Below, piece by piece: positions 38,949 to 49,319 of a stretch of DNA of 64,000 nt; position 1 is the stretch's first letter; every line of letters begins with the position of its first letter. The DNA is from Janthinobacterium sp. SUN073 (GTDB taxonomy: Bacteria > Pseudomonadota > Gammaproteobacteria > Burkholderiales > Burkholderiaceae_D): contig NZ_JAPUBT010000006.1 in assembly GCF_030397665.1 (NCBI RefSeq), positions 62,001-126,000 of the forward strand. Direction: 5' to 3'. The notes under the pieces are model-generated. The model worked only from the letters and a program-made list of their open reading frames with translations. It searched no databases and had not been told where the DNA came from. The position numbers and the translations under genes are program-made.

Positions 38949-38970
38949 ATTACGTTTACGTAAACGTAAT
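38949..38970. promoter_or_regulatory. 22-bp perfect palindrome, candidate operator for the SDR gene
   Basis: ATTACGTTTAC and GTAAACGTAAT form an uninterrupted palindrome 67 bp upstream of the SDR start. It resembles the TTnACGTnnACGT-type sites of MerR-family LiuR/AtuR regulators that control branched-chain acyl-CoA breakdown, which fits the gene. No such regulator is encoded in the window. Confidence 0.65.
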
Positions 38971-39038
38971 GTCGGCGACAATTGTAGCCACTTTTACGCG
39001 CGTTCAGCGAAAACTTGCAACGGCAACCAGTGGCAAGG

Positions 39039-39482
39039 CTAAAAACACTGCATGAAAGCGCCGTTGCGGTGGCAGATGCGCCCGTTGGCATCGAGCGTGG
39101 CATTGCCCGCGCCGTTGTAGCGCGCGCCGGCCGCATCGCGGCAACCGCCCGTGTCGCAGGCACCGATGGGCTGCGGCGCGCGCGGCATGGGCACGCTCGG
39201 GCTGGGCGGCAGGGGTGCCATGGGCACGACGGGTGGCGCCGTGCGCTGCACGGGCATGCGGCCGATTACCTGCCCCACGGAACGGCGCGGCTGCACGGGC
39301 GGCGCCGGGCGGCACGGTTCCACGGCCAGCTTGCCGCTGTCGCGCGGGTCGAGCTGGCACACGGGCAAGGACTCAGGCAAGGACTCGGCCGGCGCCGCCG
39401 GCTCCTGCGCCCAGGCATGGCCGCCAGCCAGCAGCCACATGCCGCAGGCCAGCGCCGACATCATTTTGATCATCGTCTTCAT
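39039..39482 (-). CDS. Hypothetical exported Pro-rich protein with C-terminal Cys motif
   Basis: This 147-residue protein has a signal peptide ending AWA, a proline-rich middle (about 50-105), and a C-terminal module with spaced cysteines (GACDTGGC, GRICHRNG, MQCF). A similar cysteine and glycine module occurs in small exported proteins of related bacteria. No function is known. A GGGGAGG ribosome site sets the start. It diverges from the TonB receptor gene. Confidence 0.75.
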   Translation of the reverse strand: MKTMIKMMSALACGMWLLAGGHAWAQEPAAPAESLPESLPVCQLDPRDSGKLAVEPCRPAPPVQPRRSVGQVIGRMPVQRTAPPVVPMAPLPPSPSVPMPRAPQPIGACDTGGCRDAAGARYNGAGNATLDANGRICHRNGAFMQCF

Positions 39483-39652
39483 GCTGCCTCCCCAAACACC
39501 GATCACACTACTTTCATTATTGGCATACGCCGCGCCAGATGCCAGCCAGGGTAACACTCTCACGTTTGCACGTGCCGCACACCACCGATGCGCACCTTGC
39601 AACGGTGTTTTATTTCCTTTCAGCACTTTCCTTCTTGCCAGTATGGCATTAC

Positions 39653-39677
39653 AATAAGAACGATTCTTATTCTCATT
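39653..39677. promoter_or_regulatory. Fur-box-like site upstream of TonB receptor
   Basis: AATAAGAACGATTCTTATT followed by CTCATT gives overlapping hexamers of the GATAAT type in inverted arrangement, about 100 bp before the receptor start. It resembles betaproteobacterial Fur boxes and predicts iron repression. Confidence 0.65.
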
Positions 39678-39772
39678 AGCGGAATTCGAGCGCAGTTTAT
39701 TCTCTTTTCATTCATTTATACCCGAGCCACCCGGAAGGCAGCCAGGAAATAACAACATCCGGAAAGTCCACC

Positions 39773-41836
39773 ATGACCAAGCGTAGTCCCGCCATCGTAG
39801 CCCCCGTCGCCGCTCCCGCCCGTGCCGCCCTGCTCCTGCCCTGCCTGCTGTCGCTGGCCGTCAGCAGCGCCTGGGCCGAAGGCAATGTGGCCGCCGATCC
39901 CACCATGAACACGGTAGTCGTTACCGCATCGGGCACGGCCATCGACATCAAGGATGCGCCGGCCAGTATCAGCGTCATCACGCGCGAGGAAATCGAGCGC
40001 CAGCCCGTGTATGACCTCAACACCCTGCTGCGCCGCATCCCCGGCGTGACGGGTGGCACCAGCCCCACGGGCGAGGAATCGAAGATCAAGCTGCGCGGCT
40101 TGCCCGATAAATACACCTTGATCCTGGTCGATGGCAAGCGCATGGGCAGCTCGGCCGACACGGCTTACCGTCCCGACCTGGGGCGCCAGGACTTGAACTG
40201 GATCTCGCCCGAGATGATCGAGCGCATCGAAGTGGTGCGCGGCCCCATGTCCTCGCTGTACGGCTCGGACGCCATGGGCGGCGTGATCAACATCATCACG
40301 CGCAAGGTGCCGGGCAAGTGGAACGGGTCGGCCACGGCCAACTACACGCAGCCGCAGGACAGCGGCCGCGGCACGGCGCACCAGCTGGGCGTGAACCTGG
40401 CTGGCCCCCTGTCGGAGTCAGTGGGCATGCGCATCGGCGTAGCGCAATCGAAGCAAAATCCCGATGAGCGCAGCAGCGGCAAGGCGGGCGGCATCGGCGG
40501 CGAGCGCAACCAGACGGTCACAGGCCAGCTGAATTGGGCACTGAATAACAAGCACAGCCTGTCGCTGGACGCCAGCTATGGCCGCCAGGAAGCGAGCGAT
40601 TCGCCCACCGTCGACGCCAATGGCAGGCCACTGTTCGGAGCCTGGGGCGCCAGCAAGCTGATACGCAAGAGCGCCAGCCTCGGCTATGAAGGCCGCTATG
40701 ACTTCGGCAAGGCCAAGGTCAACCTGTACCACAACGATTATGACAACCAGTTCATCGGCACGGTGGCCAAGTCCAAGGACAGCACCCTGGACGCGACCCT
40801 GGAAAAACGCCTGGGCTGGGGCATCGAGCAATTGCTGGTGATGGGCGGCCAATGGAAACACCAGGAATTGACGAATACGGACACCATCGGCACCGTGCCC
40901 ACCGATTACCTGGGCAATCCCGTGAGCGGCGCGACCTTGTCCGGCACCACCTCGGCCCTGTTCGCGGAAGATCAACTATTCCTGCGCGAAAACTTGACGG
41001 CCACGGCCGGCCTGCGCCTGGATCACCACAGCAAGTTCGGCAACCACTACAGCCCGCGCCTGTACCTGGTGTACCACCCACTACCTGCCTGGACCATCAA
41101 GGGCGGCGTGTCGCAAGGCTTCCGCGCCCCAAGCCTGAAGGAAAATTCGCCAGGCGCCGCCACCCAGTCGGGCGGCAACGGCTGCAACGGCTTGCGCCCG
41201 ATGGGCTACATCACGGGCGGTTGCTACATGGCCGGCAATGCGGACTTGAAGCCGGAAACGAGCACGGCGGCCGAATTCGGCGTGGCGTATGAACACAACG
41301 GCTGGGATGCAGGCTTGACGTATTTCCACACGGATTTCAAGAACAAGATCGACTACACGCCGCTGGGTTTCTTCCAGGGAGAATGGTGGACCAAGATGAC
41401 CAACATCCAGAAGGCGCGCACCAGCGGGCTGGAAGGTACGTTGACCATTCCGCTGACGAAGAACCTGAACTGGCGTAACAACCTGACCTATATGGCGGAA
41501 GCAAAAAACCTGACGACAGGCGTCAACCTGCTGTCGACACCGAAAGTGTCGCTGTATTCGGCGCTGGGCTGGCAAGTGAACGATCAGTTGTTTGGCGAAG
41601 TGTCGGCCCAGTACACGGGCAAGGAACTGGACGCCGAAGCGCGCTCCTCGACGCGCCGCAAGCCCAACAAGGCCTACACCATCGTCGATGCCATCGTGTC
41701 TTACAAGATCACGCCAAACTGGACCGTGCGCGGCGGCGTGGAAAATCTGTTCAAGAAGGGACCGGCCAACGATGGCCTGGTCTCCTACTACGTGCCGGGA
41801 CGGCGCATGTTCGTCGGCCTGACCTCGCGTTTTTAA
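39773..41836 (+). CDS. TonB-dependent receptor, catecholate-siderophore type
   Basis: This 687-residue outer-membrane receptor has a signal peptide ending AWA, a TonB-box-like NTVVVTAS, a plug domain (RGLPDKYTLILVDGKR, RIEVVRGPMSSLYGSDAMGGVINIIT), and a barrel finishing in VGLTSRF. The plug and barrel match the FepA/IrgA/BfrA type that imports ferric catecholate siderophores. It is the only long rightward gene in this part and has its own promoter region with a Fur-like box. The exact ligand is not known. Confidence 0.9.
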   Translation: MTKRSPAIVAPVAAPARAALLLPCLLSLAVSSAWAEGNVAADPTMNTVVVTASGTAIDIKDAPASISVITREEIERQPVYDLNTLLRRIPGVTGGTSPTGEESKIKLRGLPDKYTLILVDGKRMGSSADTAYRPDLGRQDLNWISPEMIERIEVVRGPMSSLYGSDAMGGVINIITRKVPGKWNGSATANYTQPQDSGRGTAHQLGVNLAGPLSESVGMRIGVAQSKQNPDERSSGKAGGIGGERNQTVTGQLNWALNNKHSLSLDASYGRQEASDSPTVDANGRPLFGAWGASKLIRKSASLGYEGRYDFGKAKVNLYHNDYDNQFIGTVAKSKDSTLDATLEKRLGWGIEQLLVMGGQWKHQELTNTDTIGTVPTDYLGNPVSGATLSGTTSALFAEDQLFLRENLTATAGLRLDHHSKFGNHYSPRLYLVYHPLPAWTIKGGVSQGFRAPSLKENSPGAATQSGGNGCNGLRPMGYITGGCYMAGNADLKPETSTAAEFGVAYEHNGWDAGLTYFHTDFKNKIDYTPLGFFQGEWWTKMTNIQKARTSGLEGTLTIPLTKNLNWRNNLTYMAEAKNLTTGVNLLSTPKVSLYSALGWQVNDQLFGEVSAQYTGKELDAEARSSTRRKPNKAYTIVDAIVSYKITPNWTVRGGVENLFKKGPANDGLVSYYVPGRRMFVGLTSRF

Positions 41837-41839
41837 GGT

Positions 41840-42190
41840 CTAATAGCGGGGCGGCGGCGTATCAGGTGGCGGCGTGGCGGCATTCGCCGGGACGCCGCTC
41901 AGCATCTGTCCGGCCACGGGCACCTTGTGGCCACTCGCATACATGCATTGCTGATAGGCATTATCGTAGCGGCGCTGCATGCCATACGATGAACTGTCGG
42001 CCGCGCCCGTGCCCGCCAGCTGCGCCTGCGCATAGCCACGGCAACTGCCGTCATCGCCGCGGAACTGTTCAAGACTCTTGCCCGTGCCCGGCAAGACCAT
42101 GGCCGACGGCCCTTCCGGCAGCACCGTGCAAGCGGTCAGCAAGAGGGGCGCCAGCAAGCCGGCACGCCCCATCAACGCTCTCGTGTTCAT
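41840..42190 (-). CDS. Hypothetical small lipoprotein
   Basis: This 116-residue protein has a lipobox LLLTAC (Cys near residue 21), then a short soluble region with two further Cys (DGSCRGYAQ, QQCMYASGH) and a Pro-rich tail. The RRYDNAYQQCMYA pattern is common in glycine-zipper-like small lipoproteins of this group. Function unknown. It starts 13 bp after its neighbour, with GGGGAG as ribosome site, so the two are an operon. Confidence 0.75.
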   Translation of the reverse strand: MNTRALMGRAGLLAPLLLTACTVLPEGPSAMVLPGTGKSLEQFRGDDGSCRGYAQAQLAGTGAADSSSYGMQRRYDNAYQQCMYASGHKVPVAGQMLSGVPANAATPPPDTPPPRY

Positions 42191-42203
42191 GCTCATCTCC
42201 CCG

Positions 42204-42614
42204 TCAGCGCACGCTGGTCGGCAACACGGCACGCCATGCCGTACTGCAATTTTTCACGTAGGGGTAATAGCCCTGCGGCCGCGCGCAGTAGTACCACAGT
42301 TGCGCGGTCGGCTCGCCGCCCTGCTCGATGTAGACGGGCGGCGGCTGCACGACCAGCGTGCGGCCATATGGATAAGGATAGCCATACCACGGGTCGCCAT
42401 ACCAGCCCGGCCCATAGCCGTACCACCAGGGCGAGCCCACCCAGACGCCCACGTGCGAACGGCCGTGGAAGTGGCCGTGGCCGCCGTGGAAACCGCCATG
42501 GCCGCCGTGTCCGGAATGCCCCCCGGGCGCGGCCCAGGCGCCGCCCGCCACCGCCAGTCCCATCACCGCTGCCAGCGCCAGCGACGCCCAGCGGCCTGTG
42601 TTATTGCTGTCCAT
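42204..42614 (-). CDS. Hypothetical exported His/Gly- and Tyr/Trp-rich protein
   Basis: This 136-residue protein has a signal peptide ending AWA, then a Gly/His-rich stretch (about 30-52) and an aromatic WYGYGPGWYGDPWYGY region, ending with a domain holding two Cys (YYCARPQG, KNCSTAW). Low-complexity exported proteins of this kind are frequent in betaproteobacteria; the His-rich part could bind metal. Function unknown. Start set by AGGAGG. Confidence 0.75.
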   Translation of the reverse strand: MDSNNTGRWASLALAAVMGLAVAGGAWAAPGGHSGHGGHGGFHGGHGHFHGRSHVGVWVGSPWWYGYGPGWYGDPWYGYPYPYGRTLVVQPPPVYIEQGGEPTAQLWYYCARPQGYYPYVKNCSTAWRAVLPTSVR

Positions 42615-42764
42615 GACATCCTCCTGCCATCCATGCCAGACTGTGTAAAGCTCACCCCATTATTGGCAGAGGGCGGGCACAAGCAAAGGCGCCGTAACAA
42701 TTGCTCACCTTTGATACGCTGAAGATATGGACGGCAGGAAAGTTTCTCAGGCACAAAACGCAAA

Positions 42765-42792
42765 CAGCCCCGCGGCGCTGGCCACGGGGCTG
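42765..42792 (-). terminator. Terminator after hppA
   Basis: CAGCCCCG and CGGGGCTG arms (42765-42772 and 42785-42792) form a stem just past the hppA stop. The minus strand then reads TTTGCGTTTTG, a moderate U-rich tail. Confidence 0.7.
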
Positions 42793-42808
42793 CAGGAAAC
42801 GCGCCTTC

Positions 42809-44932
42809 TTATTGCGCGGGCAAGCTTTGCACGGGTGTGGCCGGCGCCAGGATGGGCGGCACGGGCGCGTGGATGGGCGCCGGCGCCTTGACGGCCAGCC
42901 AGCCCGTGGCCGGCAGCAGCGGCACCAGCAGCAGGGCCACGATATTGATGATCTTGATCAAGGGGTTCACTGCCGGACCGGCCGTATCCTTGTACGGGTC
43001 ACCCACCGTGTCGCCCGTGACGGCCGCCTTGTGCGCGTCCGACCCCTTGCCGCCGAAGTGGCCATCCTCGATGTATTTCTTGGCGTTGTCCCAGGCGCCG
43101 CCGCCCGTGGTCATGGAAATGGCCACGAACAGGCCCGTGACGATGGTCCCCATCAACAGGCCGCCCAGCGCCGCTGGCCCCAGCAGCATGCCGACGACGA
43201 TGGGCACTACCACCGGCAGCAGCGAGGGCACGATCATTTCACGGATGGCCGACGCCGTCAGCATGTCGACGGCCTTGTCGTATTCGGGCCGCGCCGTGCC
43301 TTCCATGATGCCCTTGATGTCGCGGAACTGCCGGCGCACTTCCACCACCACGGCACCGGCCGCGCGGCCCACGGCTTCCATCGCCATGGCGCCGAACAGA
43401 TACGGTATCAGGCCGCCGATGAAGAGGCCGACGATGACCATGGGGTTCGACAGGTCGAACGTAATGTGATGGCCCACCGATTCAAGCGCATGCGTGTAGT
43501 CGGCAAACAGCACCAGCGCGGCCAGTCCGGCCGAACCGATGGCGTAGCCCTTGGTGACGGCCTTGGTGGTGTTGCCCACGGCGTCGAGCGGATCGGTGAT
43601 GGCGCGCACGGAGTCGGGCAAGCCCGACATTTCCGCGATGCCGCCCGCGTTATCCGTGATGGGGCCATACGCGTCGAGCGCGACGATGATGCCCGCCATC
43701 GACAGCATGGCCGTGGCGGCGATCGCAATGCCGTACAGACCGGCCAATTGATACGAGACGAGGATGGCGACGCAGACGGCCAGCACCGGATACGCCGTGG
43801 ACTTCATCGACACGCCCAGGCCGGCGATGATATTCGTGCCGTGGCCCGTCGTCGACGCTTCGGCGATGTGGCGCACGGGCTTGAAATCCGTGCCCGTGTA
43901 GTACTCGGTGATGTACACCATCAGGCCCGTGAGCACGATACCGACGACGGTGGCGCCCAGCATCTTGTAGCGCATGGCGTCGTCGGGCCACAGCAGCCAC
44001 GTCACCACGGCAAAGCCGACCAGGGAGAGGCCGGCGGCCCACCACAGTCCCGTGTACAGAGCCGACATGATCTTCGCGCCCGGCTTGGTCTTCACCATCG
44101 AGCAGCCGACGATGGAGCCGAGGATGGAAACGGCGCCCAGCAGCAGCGGATAGATGATGGCCGTGCTGCTGGCCTCTGCCATCAGCAGTGCGCCCAGCAG
44201 CATGGTGGCGATCAGGGTCACGACATAGGTTTCGAACAGGTCGGCCGCCATGCCGGCGCAGTCGCCCACGTTGTCGCCCACGTTGTCGGCGATGACGGCC
44301 GGATTGCGCGGATCATCCTCGGGGATGCCCGCCTCCACCTTGCCCACCAGGTCCGCGCCCACGTCGGCGCCCTTGGTGAAGATGCCGCCGCCGAGCCGCG
44401 CGAAGATGGAAATGAGCGAGGCGCCAAACGCCAGGCCGATCAGCGGCTTGATCAGGTCATGCTGGGTCAGGCCGGGCGCGCCCGTCGTCACCAGCAGCCA
44501 GTAGAACAGGGTCACGCCCAAGAGGCCCAGGCCGACCACCAGCATGCCGGTGATCGCGCCGCCCTTGAAGGCCACGTTCAGGGCCTGGTTGATGCCCAGC
44601 GTGGCCGCCTGCGCCGTGCGCACATTCGCCCGCACCGAGACATTCATGCCGATGAAGCCGCAGGCGCCCGACAGCACGGCGCCGATCAAAAAGCCCAGCG
44701 CCGTGTGCAGGCCAAGCAGCGCATAGATGGCGATCAGCAGCACCACGCCGACAAACGCGATGGTGCGGTACTGGCGCGCCAGGTAGGCGGCCGCGCCCTG
44801 CTGGATGGCCAGCGCGATTTCCTGCATGCGCGCGTTGCCGGGATCCTGGCGCAGAATCCAGCTACGCGACACCAAACCGTAAATGACTGCGACCACGCCG
44901 CAGGCTACCGCAAACCACAAACTGGCTGCCAT
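42809..44932 (-). CDS. hppA: Membrane-bound proton-translocating pyrophosphatase (K+-independent)
   Basis: This 707-residue protein has about 16 membrane helices. It carries [40 protein letters not shown], and [17 protein letters not shown]. Lys in GNTTKA, where K+-dependent enzymes have Ala, marks the K+-independent H+-pumping class. It couples pyrophosphate hydrolysis to proton export at the inner membrane. The C-terminal tail is Pro/Ala-rich. It is downstream of adk but separated by a terminator, so it is probably transcribed on its own. Confidence 0.95.
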   Translation of the reverse strand: MAASLWFAVACGVVAVIYGLVSRSWILRQDPGNARMQEIALAIQQGAAAYLARQYRTIAFVGVVLLIAIYALLGLHTALGFLIGAVLSGACGFIGMNVSVRANVRTAQAATLGINQALNVAFKGGAITGMLVVGLGLLGVTLFYWLLVTTGAPGLTQHDLIKPLIGLAFGASLISIFARLGGGIFTKGADVGADLVGKVEAGIPEDDPRNPAVIADNVGDNVGDCAGMAADLFETYVVTLIATMLLGALLMAEASSTAIIYPLLLGAVSILGSIVGCSMVKTKPGAKIMSALYTGLWWAAGLSLVGFAVVTWLLWPDDAMRYKMLGATVVGIVLTGLMVYITEYYTGTDFKPVRHIAEASTTGHGTNIIAGLGVSMKSTAYPVLAVCVAILVSYQLAGLYGIAIAATAMLSMAGIIVALDAYGPITDNAGGIAEMSGLPDSVRAITDPLDAVGNTTKAVTKGYAIGSAGLAALVLFADYTHALESVGHHITFDLSNPMVIVGLFIGGLIPYLFGAMAMEAVGRAAGAVVVEVRRQFRDIKGIMEGTARPEYDKAVDMLTASAIREMIVPSLLPVVVPIVVGMLLGPAALGGLLMGTIVTGLFVAISMTTGGGAWDNAKKYIEDGHFGGKGSDAHKAAVTGDTVGDPYKDTAGPAVNPLIKIINIVALLLVPLLPATGWLAVKAPAPIHAPVPPILAPATPVQSLPAQ

Positions 44933-45087
44933 ATCGTCCCCTTCTGTTTTTATCCGACGTCATTGCCAACAGCTGCAGACCGCACCGGGTAGGCACGCGC
45001 AGCCAGGAAAACACGACCTGCAAAAAACCTGAACCACGAAAACGTTATGCATCCAGCCATGCTGGCAGTCTGCCTGAAAAGCGGGCA

Positions 45088-45117
45088 GAAAAAAAGCGGA
45101 CACTCAGGTCCGCTTTT
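45088..45117 (-). terminator. Terminator after adk
   Basis: AGCGGAC and GTCCGCT arms (45095-45101 and 45108-45114) with a 6-nt loop lie a few bases past the adk stop. The minus strand continues with a run of T, giving a canonical intrinsic terminator. Confidence 0.85.
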
Positions 45118-45127
45118 GAAAAACTGC

Positions 45128-45793
<666 letters not shown>

Positions 45794-46029
45794 CTAAAAA
45801 ACAGATTTTGGATGGTGGTATGTGTGATTATTTTTTTTAGATGATGTTGCTATGGCTATCTTTCCCTACGAAACTTACCACAAAAAATCCCCGGAGCGCC
45901 AGTTTGCTATCGAATTGCTATGCCCTGATTGATCAAAGCCAGCAATTAGCGAGACGGACGTTTCAAAATGTGGTTTTTACTGCAGGCGCACAAATTACAT
46001 TTGCACGCCTGCCGTTTTGCGGGTAGCGC

Positions 46030-46785
46030 CTACAGGGCGCCGTAGTGGGCTTGCACCCTGGCAAGATCTTCCGGCGTGTCGACGCCGGCGGCCGGGGCCG
46101 AGTCCGTGACATGCACGGCGATGGCAACACCGTGCCACAGCACGCGCAACTGCTCCAGCGCCTCGATGGCTTCCAGCGGCGAAACAGACAATTGCGGGTA
46201 TTCCTGCAAAAACGCATTGCTGTAGGCATACAGGCCGATATGGCGCAGCGGCACATAGCCGGCCGGCAGGCTGTCTTTCGACTGCGCGAAGCCGTCGCGG
46301 TGCCACGGAATCGTCGCGCGCGAGAAATACAAGGCGCGGCCGTTCTTGTCCAGCACCACCTTGACGACGTTCGGATTGAAGGCCTCAAGCACATCGTGCA
46401 GCGGATGGGCACACGTGGCCATGGGCACGGTACTGCTGATCTGCGCCGCGCAGGCGGCCAGCAGGCCCGGATCGATCAGCGGTTCGTCGCCCTGCAGGTT
46501 GACGACGACGGCGTCCGGCGGCAAAGCGAGCGTGCGCGCCACTTCGGCGATGCGGTCCGTGCCCGACGGATGATCGCTGCGCGTCATGCACACTTCCACG
46601 CCATGCGCGGCGCAGGCGGCGCGAATGGATTCATGGTCGGTGGCGACGATGACGCGCGCGGCGCCAGACAGGGCTGCCTGCTCGGCCACGCGCACCACCA
46701 TGGGCTTGCCGCCCAGGTCGGCCAGCGGCTTGCCCGGCAGGCGCGTCGAGGCCAGACGGGCCGGGATGATGACGATGAACGCCAT
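46030..46785 (-). CDS. kdsB: 3-Deoxy-manno-octulosonate cytidylyltransferase
   Basis: This 251-residue enzyme has [31 protein letters not shown], and a C-terminal GVDTPEDL. It makes CMP-Kdo from CTP and Kdo for lipopolysaccharide inner core in the cytoplasm. The start is an ATG 2 bp after the Trm112-like gene, with GGAAT upstream. It belongs to the exbB-exbD-lpxK-trm112-kdsB string conserved in betaproteobacteria. Confidence 0.96.
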   Translation of the reverse strand: MAFIVIIPARLASTRLPGKPLADLGGKPMVVRVAEQAALSGAARVIVATDHESIRAACAAHGVEVCMTRSDHPSGTDRIAEVARTLALPPDAVVVNLQGDEPLIDPGLLAACAAQISSTVPMATCAHPLHDVLEAFNPNVVKVVLDKNGRALYFSRATIPWHRDGFAQSKDSLPAGYVPLRHIGLYAYSNAFLQEYPQLSVSPLEAIEALEQLRVLWHGVAIAVHVTDSAPAAGVDTPEDLARVQAHYGAL

Positions 46786-46787
46786 CG

Positions 46788-46964
46788 TTATTCCACTGCG
46801 TCTTGCAGGGTACGCGCTTCGTCCGCCCACATGATGGGGATGCCATCACGGATAGGATAGGCCAGGCGGTCGGCGCGGCAAATCAGTTCCTGCGCCTTTT
46901 TATCGTGTTCAAGCGGACCCTTGCAAACAGGGCAGACCAGGATATCAAGCAGTCGAGCGTCCAC
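46788..46964 (-). CDS. Trm112/YcaR family protein
   Basis: This 58-residue protein has the family's [12 protein letters not shown] zinc-ribbon half, [20 protein letters not shown], and an acidic end. Trm112 proteins act as small methyltransferase partners in eukaryotes; the role of bacterial YcaR is unclear. The start is a GTG with GGAG, overlapping the lpxK end by 20 bp. A longer in-frame extension lies wholly within lpxK and is rejected. Confidence 0.9.
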   Translation of the reverse strand: MDARLLDILVCPVCKGPLEHDKKAQELICRADRLAYPIRDGIPIMWADEARTLQDAVE

Positions 46965-48000
46965 GACATTTCTCCACAATTTGTTGGGCCAGCGCGCTAT
47001 CGATGCGCGCACTGACGGGGACGACCCACAGTCTCGGGTCATCTTTGAGATATTCAATTTGCGCACATTTTACTGCATCCTTCTCGGTGATCAAGATCAG
47101 ATCCGTGTCGAGTGCCGCAAATGGCTGGTCGAGGAAGTCATGGTGGTCGGGCAAAGGCAGTTCCGTAAAATCCAGTCCGGCGCCGCGCAGCATGGCAAAG
47201 AAGCGCTGCGGATTGCCAATGCCGGCCGCCGCCACGATGCGCTGGCCGCTGGCCGCCAGGGTTTCAAGCGGCAGGCTTTCGCCGCGGTTCGCCATGCGTT
47301 CGGCCACGCCACCGGCCAGCAGCATCTGCACCACCAGAGTGCCCTGTGGCGCGACACGGGCAACGAGATCCGGTGCCAGCTCCGGCGCATTGATCACCGT
47401 CACATCGCGCCGGCGGCGCGGCGATTCGCGCAAGGGACCGGCTGGCAGCAGCCAGCCATTACCGGCGCCGCGACCGTCGAACAGCACGATTTCCACGTCG
47501 CGCTGCAAGGCGTAATGCTGCAAGCCGTCGTCCGTCACCAGCACGTCGACGTCCGGATGCGCCGCCAGCAACGCCCTGCCCGCTAGCGCGCGGTCGCGCC
47601 CCACCATCACGGGGCAGCCGCCGCGCTGGAAGATCAGCAGCGGCTCGTCGCCCACCTGCTGCGGCGTGGAAGCTGCTGTCACTGCGCGCGGCAGCCTGTC
47701 GGCGCTGCCATGGCCGCGCGAAATGACGCCCGGGCGCATGCCCGCATCGCGCAAGGCTTGCACCAGCCAGATCGTCAACGGCGTCTTGCCCGTGCCGCCG
47801 ATAAAAATATTACCGACGACGACGACGGGCACGGGCAGGCGCGTCGATGTCAACAGGCCGGCGCGGTACAGGCCACGCCGCACGGCACTCAAGGCGCCGA
47901 ACAGCAGGGAAACTGGCCACAGCGCGCACGCCAGCGGGCCGCGCGTCAGCCAGGCGCGGGTCAATGTGGTTTCAAGCTTGGCGGGGGAGGATGTGGGCAT
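46945..48000 (-). CDS. lpxK: Tetraacyldisaccharide 4'-kinase
   Basis: This roughly 351-residue membrane-associated kinase has an N-terminal hydrophobic segment, the P-loop [27 protein letters not shown], and [10 protein letters not shown], all typical of LpxK. It phosphorylates the lipid A disaccharide precursor. The start is an ATG 3 codons after a possible TTG. A palindromic repeat lies in the 93 bp separating it from exbD. It is co-directional with trm112 and kdsB. Confidence 0.95.
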   Translation of the reverse strand: MPTSSPAKLETTLTRAWLTRGPLACALWPVSLLFGALSAVRRGLYRAGLLTSTRLPVPVVVVGNIFIGGTGKTPLTIWLVQALRDAGMRPGVISRGHGSADRLPRAVTAASTPQQVGDEPLLIFQRGGCPVMVGRDRALAGRALLAAHPDVDVLVTDDGLQHYALQRDVEIVLFDGRGAGNGWLLPAGPLRESPRRRRDVTVINAPELAPDLVARVAPQGTLVVQMLLAGGVAERMANRGESLPLETLAASGQRIVAAAGIGNPQRFFAMLRGAGLDFTELPLPDHHDFLDQPFAALDTDLILITEKDAVKCAQIEYLKDDPRLWVVPVSARIDSALAQQIVEKCRGRSTA

Positions 48001-48037
48001 GGGTGTCAACTAAAATTGGAACCCAAAATCAACACCT

Positions 48038-48064
48038 GGGGTCGGACCCTGAGGGTCCGACCCC
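48038..48064. repeat. 27-bp palindromic repeat, copy 1 (between exbD and lpxK)
   Basis: Arms GGGGTCGGACCC and GGGTCCGACCCC pair perfectly over 12 bp around loop TGA. A near-identical copy lies at 51909-51935, and both are set in a larger AACCC/GGGTT inverted repeat. It falls inside the exbB-lpxK operon, so it may attenuate or process the message. Likely a dispersed genomic repeat. Confidence 0.85.
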
Positions 48065-48093
48065 GGCACTTCGGTTGGGGTTGGAGGTTTGCC

Positions 48094-48534
48094 TTACTTG
48101 CCACCGGCCTGCGCCGCAAACGTCAGCTTTTCATAGCCGGCCAGGCGCGCCGCTTCCATCACGTGGACGACCATCTGGTGCATGGCGAACTGGTCGGCGT
48201 TGACCACCACCACGGGCGTCTGCGCGGGCGACTTGCCGCCGTTGGCCGCCTTGGCCGCGTTTTGCAGGGCATCGGCCAGGCCGGCCACGTCGCGGAACGA
48301 GACGGGTTCGCGGTTCACCGTGTAATTACCCTTGGCATCGATGGTGACGTCGATCTGCTGCGGCTTGTCCTTGGCTTGCTCGGCGTCGGCCGTCGGCAAG
48401 GTGATCTGCAGCTCCGTAAATTTGCTGTAGGTGGTGCTGACCATCAGGAAGATCAGGATCACCAGCAGCACATCGATGAACGGGATCAGGTTGATTTCGG
48501 GGTCTTCCCGCCCCTTGCCTTTGCGGAAGTTCAT
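48094..48534 (-). CDS. exbD: ExbD/TolR-family biopolymer transport protein
   Basis: This 146-residue protein has one membrane helix with the proton-carrying Asp in NLIPFIDVLLVILIFLM, preceded by EDPEIN, and a periplasmic domain. It pairs with ExbB to energise TonB (or TolA) using the proton gradient. The first codons overlap the end of exbB (ATGA). Two TonB receptors are encoded in this window, but tonB itself is not. Confidence 0.93.
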   Translation of the reverse strand: MNFRKGKGREDPEINLIPFIDVLLVILIFLMVSTTYSKFTELQITLPTADAEQAKDKPQQIDVTIDAKGNYTVNREPVSFRDVAGLADALQNAAKAANGGKSPAQTPVVVVNADQFAMHQMVVHVMEAARLAGYEKLTFAAQAGGK

Positions 48535-49133
48535 TGGCGGCCACTGTGGACGATGTCGACGAACTTGACCGCTTGCTGCTCCATGTCAATGACGAAGCTG
48601 TCGACGAGGGCGCGGAAGTGGCGGTAGAAGATCAGAGCCGGCATGGCGATGGCCAGGCCAAACGCGGTGTTGTACAGGGCGACGGAAATACCGTGCGACA
48701 GCGCCGAGTTCGACGCGGTGGCGCCGGGCGAGGCAAAAATCTCGATCATGCCGATCACCGTGCCAAACAGGCCCATCAGCGGCGCCAGGGTGGCGATGGT
48801 GCCCAGGGTCGTCAGGAAACGTTCCAGCGTGTGGGCCACGCCACTGCCCGCCTCTTCGATCGATTCCTTCATCACCTCGCGCGGCGCGTCCACATTGCGC
48901 AGGGCGGCGGCCAGCACCACACCCAGCGGCGAATTGTCTTCCAGCTTGGCTACCGTGTCCGGCGTGATCTTGCCGCTGCGATACACCTGCACCACTTCAT
49001 CGAACAGCTTGCGGGGCAGGATCTTGGCGCGTCGCAAATACAGCAGGCGCTCGATGATCAGGGCCAAGGCGACGATGGAAGCGATCAACAACAGCCAGAT
49101 GGGCCAGCCAGCGGCTTGAAATATAGCGAGCAA
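48531..49133 (-). CDS. exbB: ExbB/TolQ-family proton channel protein
   Basis: This roughly 200-residue protein has three membrane helices. It has LLYLRRAKILP after the first, EEAGSGVAHTLERFLTTLGTIATLAPLMGLFGTV as the second, and SVALYNTAFGLAIAMPALIFYR as the third. The start is a TTG with AGGAG at ideal spacing. A long upstream frame (to 49421) runs into the noncoding array and has no ribosome site, so it is rejected. It heads the exbB-kdsB string; its promoter must lie between it and the array. Confidence 0.9.
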   Translation of the reverse strand: MLAIFQAAGWPIWLLLIASIVALALIIERLLYLRRAKILPRKLFDEVVQVYRSGKITPDTVAKLEDNSPLGVVLAAALRNVDAPREVMKESIEEAGSGVAHTLERFLTTLGTIATLAPLMGLFGTVIGMIEIFASPGATASNSALSHGISVALYNTAFGLAIAMPALIFYRHFRALVDSFVIDMEQQAVKFVDIVHSGRQ

Positions 49134-49319
49134 AAGAAACTCCTGGTAAAGGGAAGGCGGTGAACCGCCCGAACAGCTTGTATTGTACCGAGCGCCGAAG
49201 ACCGATTGTACGTCCGCGCAGGAATGGCGCAATGTAGCGCGTTGCCGCGCCGGCGGCAAGTGGCGCCCGCATGCGTACTTGTCCACACCGCGCGGCGAGC
49301 GGGCGCGGCCAGCGCACAG

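Noticed and set aside
42701..44992. 763-codon rightward frame opposite hppA
   Set aside because: Shadow of a highly conserved pyrophosphatase gene; His/Gln-rich, no ribosome site or domain.
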